A DNA stretch of 64,000 nucleotides from Pseudomonas gingeri (GTDB lineage Bacteria > Pseudomonadota > Gammaproteobacteria > Pseudomonadales > Pseudomonadaceae). Shown piece by piece: positions 9,437 to 18,600 of this stretch. The position numbers and the translations under genes are program-made. The stretch is from the NCBI RefSeq assembly GCF_013385635.1, contig NZ_JACAPR010000011.1, positions 372,001 to 436,000 on the forward strand, read 5' to 3'. Position 1 is the stretch's first letter. The number at the start of each line of letters is the position of its first letter. The notes below the pieces were generated by a model. It was not told the DNA's origin and did no database searches. It saw nothing but the letters and a program-made list of their open reading frames with translations.

Positions 9437-9901
9437 TCAGGCGAGGGTCTGTTGCGCGGTTTCCATGACGCGCTTGAGGTTCTCCATGGCCCGGGTCGAA
9501 AGGTCGATCATGCGGCCCTGCAGTCCGCTCAGGTTGAGTTCGGTGATGTATTGCAAGGTCCGGGTGAAGTGCGTGCCCCGTCCCTGGCGTCGCAACTGGT
9601 ACTGGATGCAGCCGTCGACGACGGCGGAGGTGAAAGCGGTCTTGAAGGCATGGGGCGGGTCGGCGAGGACCACGCGATAATTCATGTCGACCCGCAGCCC
9701 CAACAGGTCGATGACCTCGGTGAAACGATGGTCCTTGGGCAGCGAGCCGCCCATACCGGTGTCGGCGCTGACGGAGGTCGGGTGCCACTCGTGCCAGCGA
9801 TCCGGCTGGGTCACATAAGCGTAGACCACCGCGATATCGGCTTCTATATAGATCTCGTTACTGAGAGTCTTGGCATAAGTCTGGAAAGAGGGCTGTTCCA
9901 T
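9437..9901 (-). CDS. SRPBCC family (START/Bet v1-like) protein
   Basis: The ATG at 9901 is preceded by AGGAG at a five-base spacing and gives 154 residues; a longer open frame upstream has no such site. The sequence TLSNEIYIEADIAVVYAYVT followed by QPDRWHEWHPTS is the typical start of SRPBCC/polyketide-cyclase-like proteins, which have a helix-grip fold binding hydrophobic ligands. There is no signal peptide. The ligand and role are unknown. It stands alone between the DUF411 and chemoreceptor genes on the same strand, with gaps of about 135-175 bases on either side. Confidence 0.7.
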   Translation of the reverse strand: MEQPSFQTYAKTLSNEIYIEADIAVVYAYVTQPDRWHEWHPTSVSADTGMGGSLPKDHRFTEVIDLLGLRVDMNYRVVLADPPHAFKTAFTSAVVDGCIQYQLRRQGRGTHFTRTLQYITELNLSGLQGRMIDLSTRAMENLKRVMETAQQTLA

Positions 9902-9998
9902 GTCGGCTCCTACTGCATTCCTTGTTTGGAGGGCGAAGCAGGAGTCAGCATAGGCGATGCGGGGGTATTCCACCCGTTTGGATGGCAATCAGTAGACG

Positions 9999-10019
9999 CC
10001 CCCGCGGCGGTCGCGGGGG
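9999..10019 (-). terminator. GC-rich hairpin after the chemoreceptor gene
   Basis: Arms CCCCCGCG and CGCGGGGG flank a five-base loop, about 20 bases past the stop of the minus-strand chemoreceptor gene. No U-tract follows, so the terminator assignment rests on position and stem strength. Confidence 0.45.
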
Positions 10020-10037
10020 AATCCATGGGGTACAGTC

Positions 10038-12032
10038 CTAACGGACCTTGAAGCGGCCCATCAGCACGCTGACGCGGTTGTTGGCTTCCAGCAGGCTGCG
10101 GGTGTTGGTGTCGGTGGCATGGCCGCTGTTCACCAGTTCCTCGACCATATGACGGATCTGCACCATGCTGCGGTTGATCTCCTCGGTCACCGCGCTCTGC
10201 TGCTCGGCGGCCGTGGCGATCTGGGTGCTCAGGCTGTTGATATGGCTGACGGATCCGGCCATTTCATCCAGCCCCGAGTTGACCCGTGCGGTGGCATCGG
10301 CGGCGGACTGGCAACTGGCCTGGGTGTTTTCCATGGCCGCCACCGAGGAACTGACGCCCTGGGTCAGGCGGGTCAGCATTTCATTGATTTCCGAGGTGCT
10401 GGCCTGGGTCCGGGCGGCGAGGGCGCGGACTTCATCGGCCACCACCGCGAAACCACGACCCTGTTCCCCGGCGCGTGCCGCTTCGATGGCCGCGTTCAGC
10501 GCCAGCAGGTTGGTCTGCCCGGCGATAGCGCCAATCACGCCGAGGATCTCGGTGATGCGCTGGGCATCCTGTTGCATGCTTTCGACCTTATGCGTGGCGC
10601 TGGCCACTTCATCGATCAGCGCGACCACGCTGCCGGACGCTTCGCCCACCACCACCCGCGAACGATCGGCGTGTTCACTGGCGCGCTGGGTGAAGGCGGC
10701 GGTTTGCGCCGCATTCTGCGCAACGGTCTCGGCGGTGCTGCTCATTTCGGTGATGGCGGTCACCGTCTGGTCGGTTTCCGAGGCATGGCGGGTGAGGATC
10801 TGGTTGGTGTGGGCCGAGGTCTGTTGCAGTTTTTCCAGGCTGCCGGCCATGTCGCCGGTGGCCTGGGTGACTTCGCCGATCATGTTCTGCAGGTAGACGA
10901 TAAAGCGGTTTACCGAGTGGCCGATGGCACCCAGTTCGTCTTCGGCGCGGATGGTGATGCGCCGGGTCAGGTCGGCATCGCCGCTGGACAGGGCATCGAT
11001 ATTGGCCTTGAGCGCCTGCATGCGTTGCACCAGCTTGCGGATGGCGTAGATCTGCAGCAGCACCAGCAGCAGGATCATCGGTATCTGCAGCAGGCTCAGG
11101 GTCTTGAGCACGTCATCGCGTTGGGCGGTGATCGACTGGGTCGGCAGCGAGGTAGCGAGAAACCACGGCGAACCTTCGATGGGGCGCATGAAGAAGGTGC
11201 TGGCGATGCCCTCGTTATCGAACTCGACCCGGCGCCGGCCGTTGTCGCGCTCCTGCAGGCCGGCCTTGACCTGGGCGGCGAAGGGCGAGTTGCCCGCCAG
11301 GTCATTGATGTTCTTCAGGACCACCGGGCTGTTGATATGGGTGCTGTTGCTGATGATCTTGCCGTCGGCCTCGACGATCAGCATCTCTGCGCCGAGGTCT
11401 TTTTCCTTGCGCGCGACCAGGTCATTGAAGAAGCCCAGGGTCACGTCGATGGTCGATACGCCGTAAGGCACGCCATTGCGCTGGATCGCCATGGCACAGT
11501 TGGTGCGCGGCTCCTGGCTGGCATCGTCCTTGTAGGCTGCCGCCCAGGCGCACTGGCCGCGTGGGGTGGCCATGCCGCCCTTGTACCAGGGCTGGTCGTA
11601 ATAGTTCGGGGCTTCGGCGCTGTTCCAGAAGGTGTTGACCTTCAACTGGCCGTTGGCATCGCGGTGCCAGAAGGTGCTGTGCTTGTTCTGTCCCGGCGTG
11701 CGCTGGCCGGGCAGGGGCCAGATGCCGCCGCCGAAGACCTTCAGCTCGCCGTACTGATCCACCAGGCCCGGCAGGACCTTGTCGATGGCGTCGCTGTCGA
11801 GCAGCGGGATGGTCTGGGTGATGCTGCGCTGCTGGGCCTGGACCTTGTTCAGTTCGCCCTGGATCTGTTCCGCCACTTCGGCAATTCGGTTGAGTGCCAC
11901 CTGTTCCTCGGTGTGCCGCAGTTTCGGCGCGACCAGTTGGCTGATGCCGACGACGGTCAGCACGAACAGCAGCAGGATGAACAGGACCAGAAACAGCGTG
12001 TAGCGAGCTTGGATCGTACGGAACATGGGCAT
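10038..12032 (-). CDS. Methyl-accepting chemotaxis protein with periplasmic Cache-type sensor
   Basis: This transmembrane chemoreceptor would relay ligand binding to CheA/CheW. The ATG at 12032 (MPMFRTIQARY) follows AAGGACAGG and places TM1 at about residues 10-30; the open frame runs on upstream without hydrophobic sequence. Of 664 residues, about 31-310 form a large periplasmic domain with features of a double Cache sensor (YYDQPWYKGG, GVSTIDVTLGFF, EMLIVEADGKIISN). TM2 is near 311-331, then a HAMP domain and the coiled-coil signalling region, whose hairpin tip GQTNLLALNAAIEAARAGEQ is near residue 504. The ligand cannot be read from sequence, though the layout matches Pseudomonas amino-acid/amine receptors. 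No che genes are nearby. Confidence 0.92.
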   Translation of the reverse strand: MPMFRTIQARYTLFLVLFILLLFVLTVVGISQLVAPKLRHTEEQVALNRIAEVAEQIQGELNKVQAQQRSITQTIPLLDSDAIDKVLPGLVDQYGELKVFGGGIWPLPGQRTPGQNKHSTFWHRDANGQLKVNTFWNSAEAPNYYDQPWYKGGMATPRGQCAWAAAYKDDASQEPRTNCAMAIQRNGVPYGVSTIDVTLGFFNDLVARKEKDLGAEMLIVEADGKIISNSTHINSPVVLKNINDLAGNSPFAAQVKAGLQERDNGRRRVEFDNEGIASTFFMRPIEGSPWFLATSLPTQSITAQRDDVLKTLSLLQIPMILLLVLLQIYAIRKLVQRMQALKANIDALSSGDADLTRRITIRAEDELGAIGHSVNRFIVYLQNMIGEVTQATGDMAGSLEKLQQTSAHTNQILTRHASETDQTVTAITEMSSTAETVAQNAAQTAAFTQRASEHADRSRVVVGEASGSVVALIDEVASATHKVESMQQDAQRITEILGVIGAIAGQTNLLALNAAIEAARAGEQGRGFAVVADEVRALAARTQASTSEINEMLTRLTQGVSSSVAAMENTQASCQSAADATARVNSGLDEMAGSVSHINSLSTQIATAAEQQSAVTEEINRSMVQIRHMVEELVNSGHATDTNTRSLLEANNRVSVLMGRFKVR

Positions 12033-12190
12033 GGGACCTGTCCTTGCAAAGCGGCTTTTATTGTTCGGGAGCTTTTCAGGGCTTCGACAGGTTATCGGCT
12101 TTATCGGATCGGTCTTTAGGTACGGTCGTACAAGAAGTTCGGAATGCTCTGGGACGGGAGCTACGGCCGGGTCCGGGTGGATGGCCATGT

Positions 12191-12258
12191 GAATGTAATG
12201 AAATGTAGATAAATTGTAACTGAATTGGAATATCGGTTGTCCGTCAGATCGATCTGAC
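12191..12258 (+). promoter_or_regulatory. Regulatory region of the first tandem paralog: phased AATGTA repeats and a palindrome
   Basis: AATGTA occurs at 12192 and 12202, exactly ten bases apart, with a related ATTGTAA near 12213. A perfect 16-base palindrome GTCAGATCGATCTGAC follows at 12243-12258, and TAGAAT just after it could be a -10 box. The AT-rich repeats and a TCTGATCAGA-type palindrome recur upstream of the second paralog, which supports a regulatory role. The binding protein is unknown. Confidence 0.45.
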
Positions 12259-12301
12259 TAGAATCCGGGGTTCTTATACCTATCGTTCAGGGATGTTTCC
12301 T

Positions 12302-12373
12302 ATGACTGCCTCATCAGCAAGTCACCAGCAGGGTCAGATTTTTATCCACCTCAGCCAGGGAGTGCGCTCATGA
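12302..12373 (+). CDS. 23-codon upstream ORF (candidate leader peptide) of the first tandem paralog
   Basis: ATG at 12302 opens a 23-residue frame (MTASSASHQQGQIFIHLSQG then VRS) that ends in TGA at 12371-12373. That stop overlaps the ATG of the next gene as ATGA. CAGGGA lies eight bases upstream as a ribosome-binding site. The second paralog has an upstream ORF of exactly the same length, overlap and ribosome-binding site, with the pattern A..QQ..G.IF..L..G.RS kept. Selection for coupling translation to the main gene is a reasonable inference; there is no proof that the peptide is made. Confidence 0.5.
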   Translation: MTASSASHQQGQIFIHLSQGVRS

Positions 12374-12894
12374 GCATGGGAACGGTAGGGTCGTGGGCCA
12401 CCGCGGCGGGCCTGAAAATTTTCGTCAAGGATGCCACGCCGGCGGCAAAGTCCAAGATCCAGAGCGACAAGGCCAAGCAGCTTTTGCGCACGATTGGCAA
12501 GGATCCGTTGGCGATTGACACCATCAAGATGGCCAGTGCCAAGCTGCGGCCGAAGTTCAAGGACTTCAACCCGGAACAGGTGACGCCTTCGCAACTGGGC
12601 AAGATCAGTACGTTCCTGAAGGATAACGGTTTGATCGATACGTTCACGGCGAGCCTGATGCTCAATGCCGGCGAAGAGTTCGACAAGTTCGGGATCCAGA
12701 AAAAACCGGACGACAAGTTCAACGCCCTGGAGTATTTCGCGACCCAGATCAACACCATCCAGGAGCGCAGCCTGAAGAAGGACGTGTACTCCAACTACAT
12801 GGTTCCAGCCTACAAGAAGGCCATCAACGTCCTGCAGAACCTGCAGCAGTTCGGCAGCACTGGTGCTGCGGTGACGGTCAACACCAAGGCCTGA
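12370..12894 (+). CDS. Conserved hypothetical protein, first of a tandem paralog pair
   Basis: The 174-residue product is not recognised. It is soluble and Lys/Asp-rich, with no signal peptide or membrane segment. It begins MSMGTVGSWATAAGLKIFVK and ends QQFGSTGAAVTVNTKA. The start at 12370 has AGGGAG seven to ten bases upstream and overlaps the 23-codon upstream ORF by ATGA. The neighbour at 13268-13795 encodes a clear paralog of nearly the same length; conserved blocks include IQSDKAKQLL, LRPKFKDF, QLGKISTFLKDNGLIDTFTA and SNYMVPAYKKAINVLQNLQQ. A hairpin terminator follows. The pair sits between a chemoreceptor gene and a two-partner secretion locus, but nothing in the sequence ties it to either. 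Confidence 0.8.
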   Translation: MSMGTVGSWATAAGLKIFVKDATPAAKSKIQSDKAKQLLRTIGKDPLAIDTIKMASAKLRPKFKDFNPEQVTPSQLGKISTFLKDNGLIDTFTASLMLNAGEEFDKFGIQKKPDDKFNALEYFATQINTIQERSLKKDVYSNYMVPAYKKAINVLQNLQQFGSTGAAVTVNTKA

Positions 12895-12909
12895 CAGGGC
12901 TTTTGCCAG

Positions 12910-12937
12910 CACCCGTTTCTGATTGGAACGGGTGTTT
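12910..12937 (+). terminator. Intrinsic terminator after the first tandem paralog
   Basis: CACCCGTT and AACGGGTG form an eight-base-pair stem around a nine-base loop, followed by TTT. It begins 15 bases after the stop codon. The second paralog has a similar hairpin in the same place. Confidence 0.65.
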
Positions 12938-13080
12938 CGCGGTCATCGAACCGCTATCTTTCTGTGTTTCGCATAACCTCTCCCGCCTGATCGATACCCA
13001 CTTCATTTCCGACTCCCCGGCTTTTCCGGGACGGCTCAGATGCGCGTGTCGTATGGCGAAACTGACGACATGGGTTGTTT

Positions 13081-13161
13081 AAATGTAACCAAATGTAATA
13101 TTGTGTAGGTAAATTATAGGTCAATTGAAATATAAGCCGTTGCCAGGCTGGTCTGATCAGA
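13081..13161 (+). promoter_or_regulatory. Regulatory region of the second tandem paralog (duplicate of the first)
   Basis: AATGTA repeats again occur ten bases apart (13082 and 13092) in AT-rich DNA. A perfect palindrome TCTGATCAGA (13152-13161) follows, then CGCCGGGCTCCT, matching CCGGGGTTCT of the first copy. Order and spacing agree with 12191-12258 apart from a small length change, so the duplication included the promoter. Confidence 0.45.
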
Positions 13162-13199
13162 ACGCCGGGCTCCTCAATCTATCTTCAGGGATGTTGTCC

Positions 13200-13271
13200 A
13201 TGGTCGTCTTACACGCATGTCAGCAGCATGGTCGGATTTTCACGCGCCTGAACCGGGGAGGCCGCTCATGA
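13200..13271 (+). CDS. 23-codon upstream ORF (candidate leader peptide) of the second tandem paralog
   Basis: ATG at 13200 opens a 23-residue frame (MVVLHACQQHGRIFTRLNRG then GRS) that ends in TGA at 13269-13271, overlapping the downstream ATG as ATGA. CAGGGA sits eight bases upstream, as in the first copy. The two upstream ORFs are both 72 bases with no gaps but differ at many bases, so the frame has outlasted considerable drift. Confidence 0.5.
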   Translation: MVVLHACQQHGRIFTRLNRGGRS

Positions 13272-13795
13272 GTATGGGAACGGTGGGCGCCTGGGCCACG
13301 GCAGCTGGGCTGAGAATCTTCGTTCAGGATGCTGCCAGTCCAGCACAAAAATCGACGATCCAGAGTGACAAGGCAAAGCAGTTGTTACAGACGATCGGCA
13401 AAGACCCGCTGGCGCTCGACACCGGGAAAATGGCCAAGGCCAAGTTGCGGCCCAAATTCAAGGATTTCGATCCGCAAAAAGTCAGCCCTGCCCAACTGGG
13501 CAAGATCAGTACCTTCCTCAAGGATAACGGCTTGATCGATACCTTCACGGCGAGCCTTATGCTCAATGCCGGTGAGGATTTCGACAAGTTCGGCACCCAG
13601 AGCAAGCCGGACGACAACTTCAATGCCCTGGAGTATTTCGCCACCCAGATCGATACCATCCAGGATCGCGACCTGAAGAACGACCAGTACTCCAACTACA
13701 TGGTCCCGGCCTACAAGAAAGCCATCAACGTCCTGCAGAACCTGCAGCAGTTCGGCAGCACCGGCGCTGCCGTGACGGTCAATACCAGGGCCTGA
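13268..13795 (+). CDS. Conserved hypothetical protein, second of a tandem paralog pair
   Basis: The 175-residue product is the paralog of the gene at 12370-12894, with long identical blocks and one extra residue near position 24. The ATG at 13268 is chosen over an in-frame start 17 codons upstream because it has GGGGAGG in front, matches the first paralog's start and overlaps the upstream ORF. It has no signal peptide or membrane segment, and the function is unknown. Most differences from the first paralog lie in the N-terminal third (for example AASPAQKST versus ATPAAKSK), while the C-terminal 30 residues are almost unchanged. A good intrinsic terminator follows. Confidence 0.8.
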   Translation: MSMGTVGAWATAAGLRIFVQDAASPAQKSTIQSDKAKQLLQTIGKDPLALDTGKMAKAKLRPKFKDFDPQKVSPAQLGKISTFLKDNGLIDTFTASLMLNAGEDFDKFGTQSKPDDNFNALEYFATQIDTIQDRDLKNDQYSNYMVPAYKKAINVLQNLQQFGSTGAAVTVNTRA

Positions 13796-13810
13796 CCCGC
13801 TTGCCAGAAG

Positions 13811-13841
13811 GCCTCCGTTCTGGTCGGAACGGGGGCTTTTT
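13811..13841 (+). terminator. Intrinsic terminator after the second tandem paralog
   Basis: GCCTCCGTTC and GAACGGGGGC make a ten-base-pair stem (one G-T pair) around the loop TGGTCG, followed by five T. It separates the pair from the two-partner secretion locus. Confidence 0.8.
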
Positions 13842-13879
13842 CGCGTCTGTATCCGGTCTGAAATAAACAGCTACATTTG

Positions 13880-13908
13880 TTGACGCCATAGAGTCGTCTC
13901 TCTACCAT
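13880..13908 (+). promoter_or_regulatory. Candidate sigma-70 promoter of the two-partner secretion locus
   Basis: TTGACG (13880-13885) and TACCAT (13903-13908) are 17 bases apart, about 45 bases before the tpsB start. A related element with the same -35 and spacing occurs at 24700-24728. Confidence 0.5.
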
Positions 13909-13951
13909 CGCGCCACTATTTTGATATCAGCTGTATTTCGAGGGATCGATC

Positions 13952-15658
13952 ATGTCTCCACTCGCCTTCGGGACGAGGTTGTGCGCTGCGCTGCTGTGTG
14001 TTTCTGCCCTGAATACCGCCCATGCTGCCGATAACCCCGGTGTCACCGACCTGATCCGCGATCGCCAGGATCGCCTCCTCGAAGAACAGCGCCGCCGCCT
14101 CGAAGAACTCAAGGACCTGCCCGGCAAGGCCGCGGCCCCCGTGGCGCCGACGACTCCGGTCGACACCCGCTGCTTCCCGATCAAGACCATCGAGCTCAAG
14201 GGCGCCGACTCGCTGTCCGAGGGCGAGCGCGAGCGTCTGCTCAAGCCGTATATCGGCCAGTGCCTGGGTGTGCCGCAGCTCAATGAGCTGCTCAAGGTCA
14301 TCACCGACCGCTACATCGAGAAAGGCCTGGTCACCAGCCGTGCCTATCTGCCGCAGCAGGACCTGTCCAGCGGCAACCTCAAGGTGCTGGTGGTCGAAGG
14401 TCGGCTCGAAGGCTTGAAGGGGGACGAGGGCAGCGGTATTTCCGACCGCCAGTTGGCAATGACTTTTCCCGGCAAGCCGGGCGATCTGCTGAACCTGCGG
14501 GAAATCGAGCAGATGGTCGACCAGTTGAATCGCCTGCCGTCGAACCAGGCGCAGATGGAACTGGCCCCGGGCAAGGAAGTCGGCGGCAGCGAGGTGCTGG
14601 TCAAGAACAACCCGCAGAAACCCTGGCGGGTCGGACTGGCCCGGCACAACGATGGCCAGCGCAGCACCGGTGAGCAGCAGTGGGGCACCAGCCTTGACTG
14701 GGACAACCCCCTGGGGTTGGCCGACCAGCTGTCCCTGCGTGGCGGCCATGATGCCCTCAGCGATCACCAGAAAACCTCGCGTAACGCGATGCTGTATTAC
14801 AACCTGCCGTTCGGCTGGTGGAACCTCAGCTACACCTACAGCGAAAGCGAATACCGTTCGCTGGCCAAGGCCAGCGGTTTCGACTTCAAGCAGACCGGCG
14901 ACAGCCAGAACCACCAGTTGAAACTGGAACGGGTCATCTACCGCGATGCCCTGAGCAAGACCTCGCTCAATACCGGCGTGTCCTACCTGCGCACCAACAA
15001 CTTCATCGAAGACAGCAAGCTGGACGTCAGCAGCAACCGCATCAGCGAAGCCCAGTTCGGCATCAACCATGGCCGGCGGATCGGCGGGGCGTTCGTCAAC
15101 GTCGACCTCGGCATGCAGGACGGCATCGGTGCGTTCGATGCCCAGGGCAACCACGACCCGAAACCGGGCCAGGCCGATGCCCGCTACCGCAAGTACACCG
15201 CGACGCTGAGCTACCTGCAGCCGTTCAAGCTGTGGGGCGAGTCCTTCAGCTTCAGCAGCCTGATGACCGGCCAGCGCAGCGAAGACGTGCTGTTCAGCTC
15301 ACAGCGCATGAGCCTGGGCGGGCAGTCGTCGATTCGCGGCTACAAGGACCAGACCCTGTCCGGCGACAGCGGCGGTTACTGGCGCAATGACCTGCGCTGG
15401 ACCCGTCCGGTGACCTGGGACTGGATGCGTCCGGTGTTCGCCGAGTACGGCACCAGCCTCGGCTACGACCAGGGCGTGATCCGTCGCGACCGCTACAACG
15501 CCGAGCAGCACGGGCGCATGACCAGCGACTCGCTGGAACTGTTTGCCCGCGGGCAACACGTGGCGGCCACCGTGACCTTTGCCCATTCCCTGGAAAGACC
15601 GGGGCCGATCACCGAGCGTGAAGCGCCGATCTACTTCCGCCTGGATTTCTTCCTTTAA
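13952..15658 (+). CDS. Two-partner secretion outer-membrane transporter (TpsB/CdiB, ShlB/FhaC family)
   Basis: The 568-residue protein is the outer-membrane pore that exports the large exoprotein encoded next. It has a signal peptide (residues 1-26, ending AHA), an N-terminal helix rich in Arg/Glu (RDRQDRLLEEQRRRLEELKD) that plugs FhaC-type barrels, and POTRA domains starting at CFPIKTIELKGADSL (about residue 74). The rest is a beta-barrel ending in Phe-Leu (YFRLDFFL). The family's RGY motif is at SIRGYKDQTL near residue 460. The start at 13952 has GAGGG eight bases upstream. The gap of 33 bases to the exoprotein gene implies co-transcription. The order transporter-exoprotein-immunity matches E. 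coli-type cdiBAI. Confidence 0.93.
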   Translation: MSPLAFGTRLCAALLCVSALNTAHAADNPGVTDLIRDRQDRLLEEQRRRLEELKDLPGKAAAPVAPTTPVDTRCFPIKTIELKGADSLSEGERERLLKPYIGQCLGVPQLNELLKVITDRYIEKGLVTSRAYLPQQDLSSGNLKVLVVEGRLEGLKGDEGSGISDRQLAMTFPGKPGDLLNLREIEQMVDQLNRLPSNQAQMELAPGKEVGGSEVLVKNNPQKPWRVGLARHNDGQRSTGEQQWGTSLDWDNPLGLADQLSLRGGHDALSDHQKTSRNAMLYYNLPFGWWNLSYTYSESEYRSLAKASGFDFKQTGDSQNHQLKLERVIYRDALSKTSLNTGVSYLRTNNFIEDSKLDVSSNRISEAQFGINHGRRIGGAFVNVDLGMQDGIGAFDAQGNHDPKPGQADARYRKYTATLSYLQPFKLWGESFSFSSLMTGQRSEDVLFSSQRMSLGGQSSIRGYKDQTLSGDSGGYWRNDLRWTRPVTWDWMRPVFAEYGTSLGYDQGVIRRDRYNAEQHGRMTSDSLELFARGQHVAATVTFAHSLERPGPITEREAPIYFRLDFFL

Positions 15659-15691
15659 TTTTCCGTTGTATCTGATTCGAGACTTTTTGAC

Positions 15692-18600
15692 ATGGACGTT
15701 CGCCAGTTCGCCTTCCTTGCGCGCCAACCTTCTGCTGTCCTGAAAAACCGCGAGCACTTCCTGGGGTTGCCCAAGCGCGGACTGGCGTTCCTGTTGGCGA
15801 ACGTCATGTTCTGGCAACCGCTCTGGGCCCAGGCGGATGGGATCGTGGTCAGCGCGCCGGGCACCACGCTCGGCCAGGCGGGCAACGGCGTCCCCATCGT
15901 CAACATCGCCGCGCCGAATGCCAACGGGTTGTCCCACAACCAGTTCAAGGACTACAACGTCGGAGCGAATGGGCTCATCCTCAACAACTCGACGAATCGT
16001 ACCCAGTCCACGCAACTGGGCGGGATCATTCTCGGTAACCCGAACTTCAATGGCGCCGCCGCCAACGTCATTCTCAATGAGGTGAATGGCGGCAGTCCGA
16101 GCCAGTTGCGCGGTTATACCGAAGTGGCGGGGCAGTCGGCGCATGTGATCGTCGCCAACCCCTATGGCATCAGCTGTAACGGCTGCGGCTTTATCAATAC
16201 GCCGCGAGTCACCCTCAGTACCGGCAAGGCCGTGATCGAAAACGGCAAGGTCGATCATTTCCAGGTGGACGGCGGTTCCATCAGTATCGAGGGAGCCGGG
16301 TTCAAGGCCGCAGGTGTCGATCAGTTCGACCTGATTACCCGCAGCGCCAGGATCAATGCCGAGCTTTATGCGAAAAAGCTCAATGTCATTACCGGTCGCA
16401 ACGACGTCAAGGTCGATGATCTTTCAGTGGTCGCGCGGGCCGACGACGGTAGCCTGGTGCCCGAACTGGCCATCGACAGTTCGGCCCTGGGCGGGATGTA
16501 CGCCGGTGCAATTCGCCTGGTAGGCACTGAAAAAGGCGTTGGCGTGCGGTTGGCCGGCGATATGGCGACCAGTGCGGGCGATATCCAGATCGACGCCAAT
16601 GGCAAGTTGACGATGGCCCAGGCCATCTCCAGTGAGGCCATCAAGGTCAAGGCCGATAGTCTGGAGGCCAATGGTCCCGTGTATGCCGGCGGCAGTCTCG
16701 ACATCAAGACCCGCGGTGATCTCGACACTCATAAAAGCCTGGCGGCCCACGATGGCATTCGCCTGGAAAGTGGCGGCCAACTGAGCAACACCGGCAGCAT
16801 CGACGCAGGTGTCAACCAGGACAGCAGCCGTAACGCCGAGGGCGATGTCTCGTTGCTCGGCAAGTCTGTGCGGAACACCGGCAGTGTGGTTGCCAGCCGG
16901 AAAATCGAGGTCAAGGCCGATCAGACCCTGGACAATCGCAATAGCCAACTGGTGGCTGCCGATGTCGAGGTCGGCGCTGCCCGGATCGACAACCGCAATG
17001 GCCTGATCAGCGCCAATAGCGGTGCTGCCCGGGTACATGCCGAAGAGCAACTGGATAATAGCGATGGCAAGGTGCTGGTCGGTACCGACCTGGTGCTGAG
17101 CGGTGGCGAGATCATCAACCGCAACGGCGCACTGATCGCCAATACCCTGACCGCCGATATCCTCAGTCTCGACAACAGCCTCAAAGGGCGGGTCAGCGCC
17201 GAGGCCGGCAAGCTCAAGATCAATGCCCGGCAAGACCTGAACAATCATGGCGGCCGCCTGCAGTCCACCACCGGCGCGATTGAAGTCGTGGCCGCGAATC
17301 TCGACAATCGCGAAGGCATCGTGGTCGGCGAACAACTGCAGATCACCGCCGACAAGGGCAGGATCGACAACCGCAATGGTCAGGTACTGGCCCGCAAGAT
17401 CGAACTGCTGGCCGCCGAGATCGATAACCGCGAGCAGGGCAAGATACTTGCCGGCAGCGAAGGATTGCAGTTGGTGGCCGACCGGGTCCTGAACCAGCAG
17501 GGTACGGTGCTGGCCGAGGGCAGCCCGCTTTCATTGCTGCTGAACAAGGGCGTGCTGAGCAACCAGGGCGGCACCCTCAAGGGCGCGGATATCAAGATCA
17601 CCGCCGGTGACCTCGACAACAGCGCACTGAACGGGCAGTTGGGTTTGATTACCAGCCTCAAGGGCAATCTCGAGCTGACCGTGGATCGGGTGATCAACCG
17701 GGGCGGCCTGGTGGAGTCCGCCGGTAACCTGGCAATCGATGGCGACAGTCTCGACAACAGCGGCGGTCAACTGCGCGCGCTCAAGGGGGATGCCAGCCAT
17801 ATCGCGCTCAAGGGTAACCTGAACAACCAGGGTGGCGCCATTGTCGTGGGCGGTAATGCCTTCGGTCTCGACGCCGCCCTGTTGAACAATACCGGGGGCC
17901 GGATCGAGCACGCCGCCCAAGGGTTGTTCAGCCTCGCGCTCGTCAGTCTGCAGGGCAGCCAGGGACACGTGACCGGATTGGGCAGCGGCGACTGGAAAAT
18001 CGGTGCTGTGCAGGGGGTCGGCAGCTGGCAGCTCAACAATGGCCTGAGCTATACCAGCGGCCAGGCACTCGCGCTCGCCGCCGGCGAGCGTATCGCCAGT
18101 GCCGGGGCACTGAAGTTCGACGTGGCGAGCCTGGACAACGCCGGCCAGTTGGTCAGCGACGGCGACGTGACCCTCAAGTTGGCGGGTGACCTGACTAACA
18201 GCGGTGTGATCTCGTCCCTCAAGACCCTGGATATCAGCGCCGTCAACCTGACCCAGAACAACGGCCGCCTGGCGAGCGCTGGCGACACCCGTCTCACGCT
18301 GCAAGGCACCCTGGAAAACCTCGGGCGGCTGGTGGCCGACCAGGCATTGGCGATCGAGGCCGCGCGGATCAACAACCACGGCACGTTGGGCGCGCTCAAG
18401 GCGGTCAAGCTGACGGCGGCCAATGGTGTCTACAACGACAAGGACAGCCTGCTGTTCAGCGGTGCCGACCTCAGTGTGCGCGGCGACAGCCTTAGCAACT
18501 TCTACGGCGATATCTACAGCAAGGGCGATCTCAGTTTTGCCGCCCTGGACGACAGCAAGGCGCGACTGTTCAGCAACCTCTCCGGCACTGTCGAAAGCGA

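Noticed and set aside
10119..12119. A 666-codon open frame on the plus strand opposite the chemoreceptor gene
   Set aside because: It is a by-product of GC-rich codon use in the real gene on the minus strand; the translated sequence is Gly/His/Arg-rich with no family resemblance. The same applies to long plus-strand frames opposite malQ, treZ and the hydrolase genes and to minus-strand frames inside the exoprotein gene.
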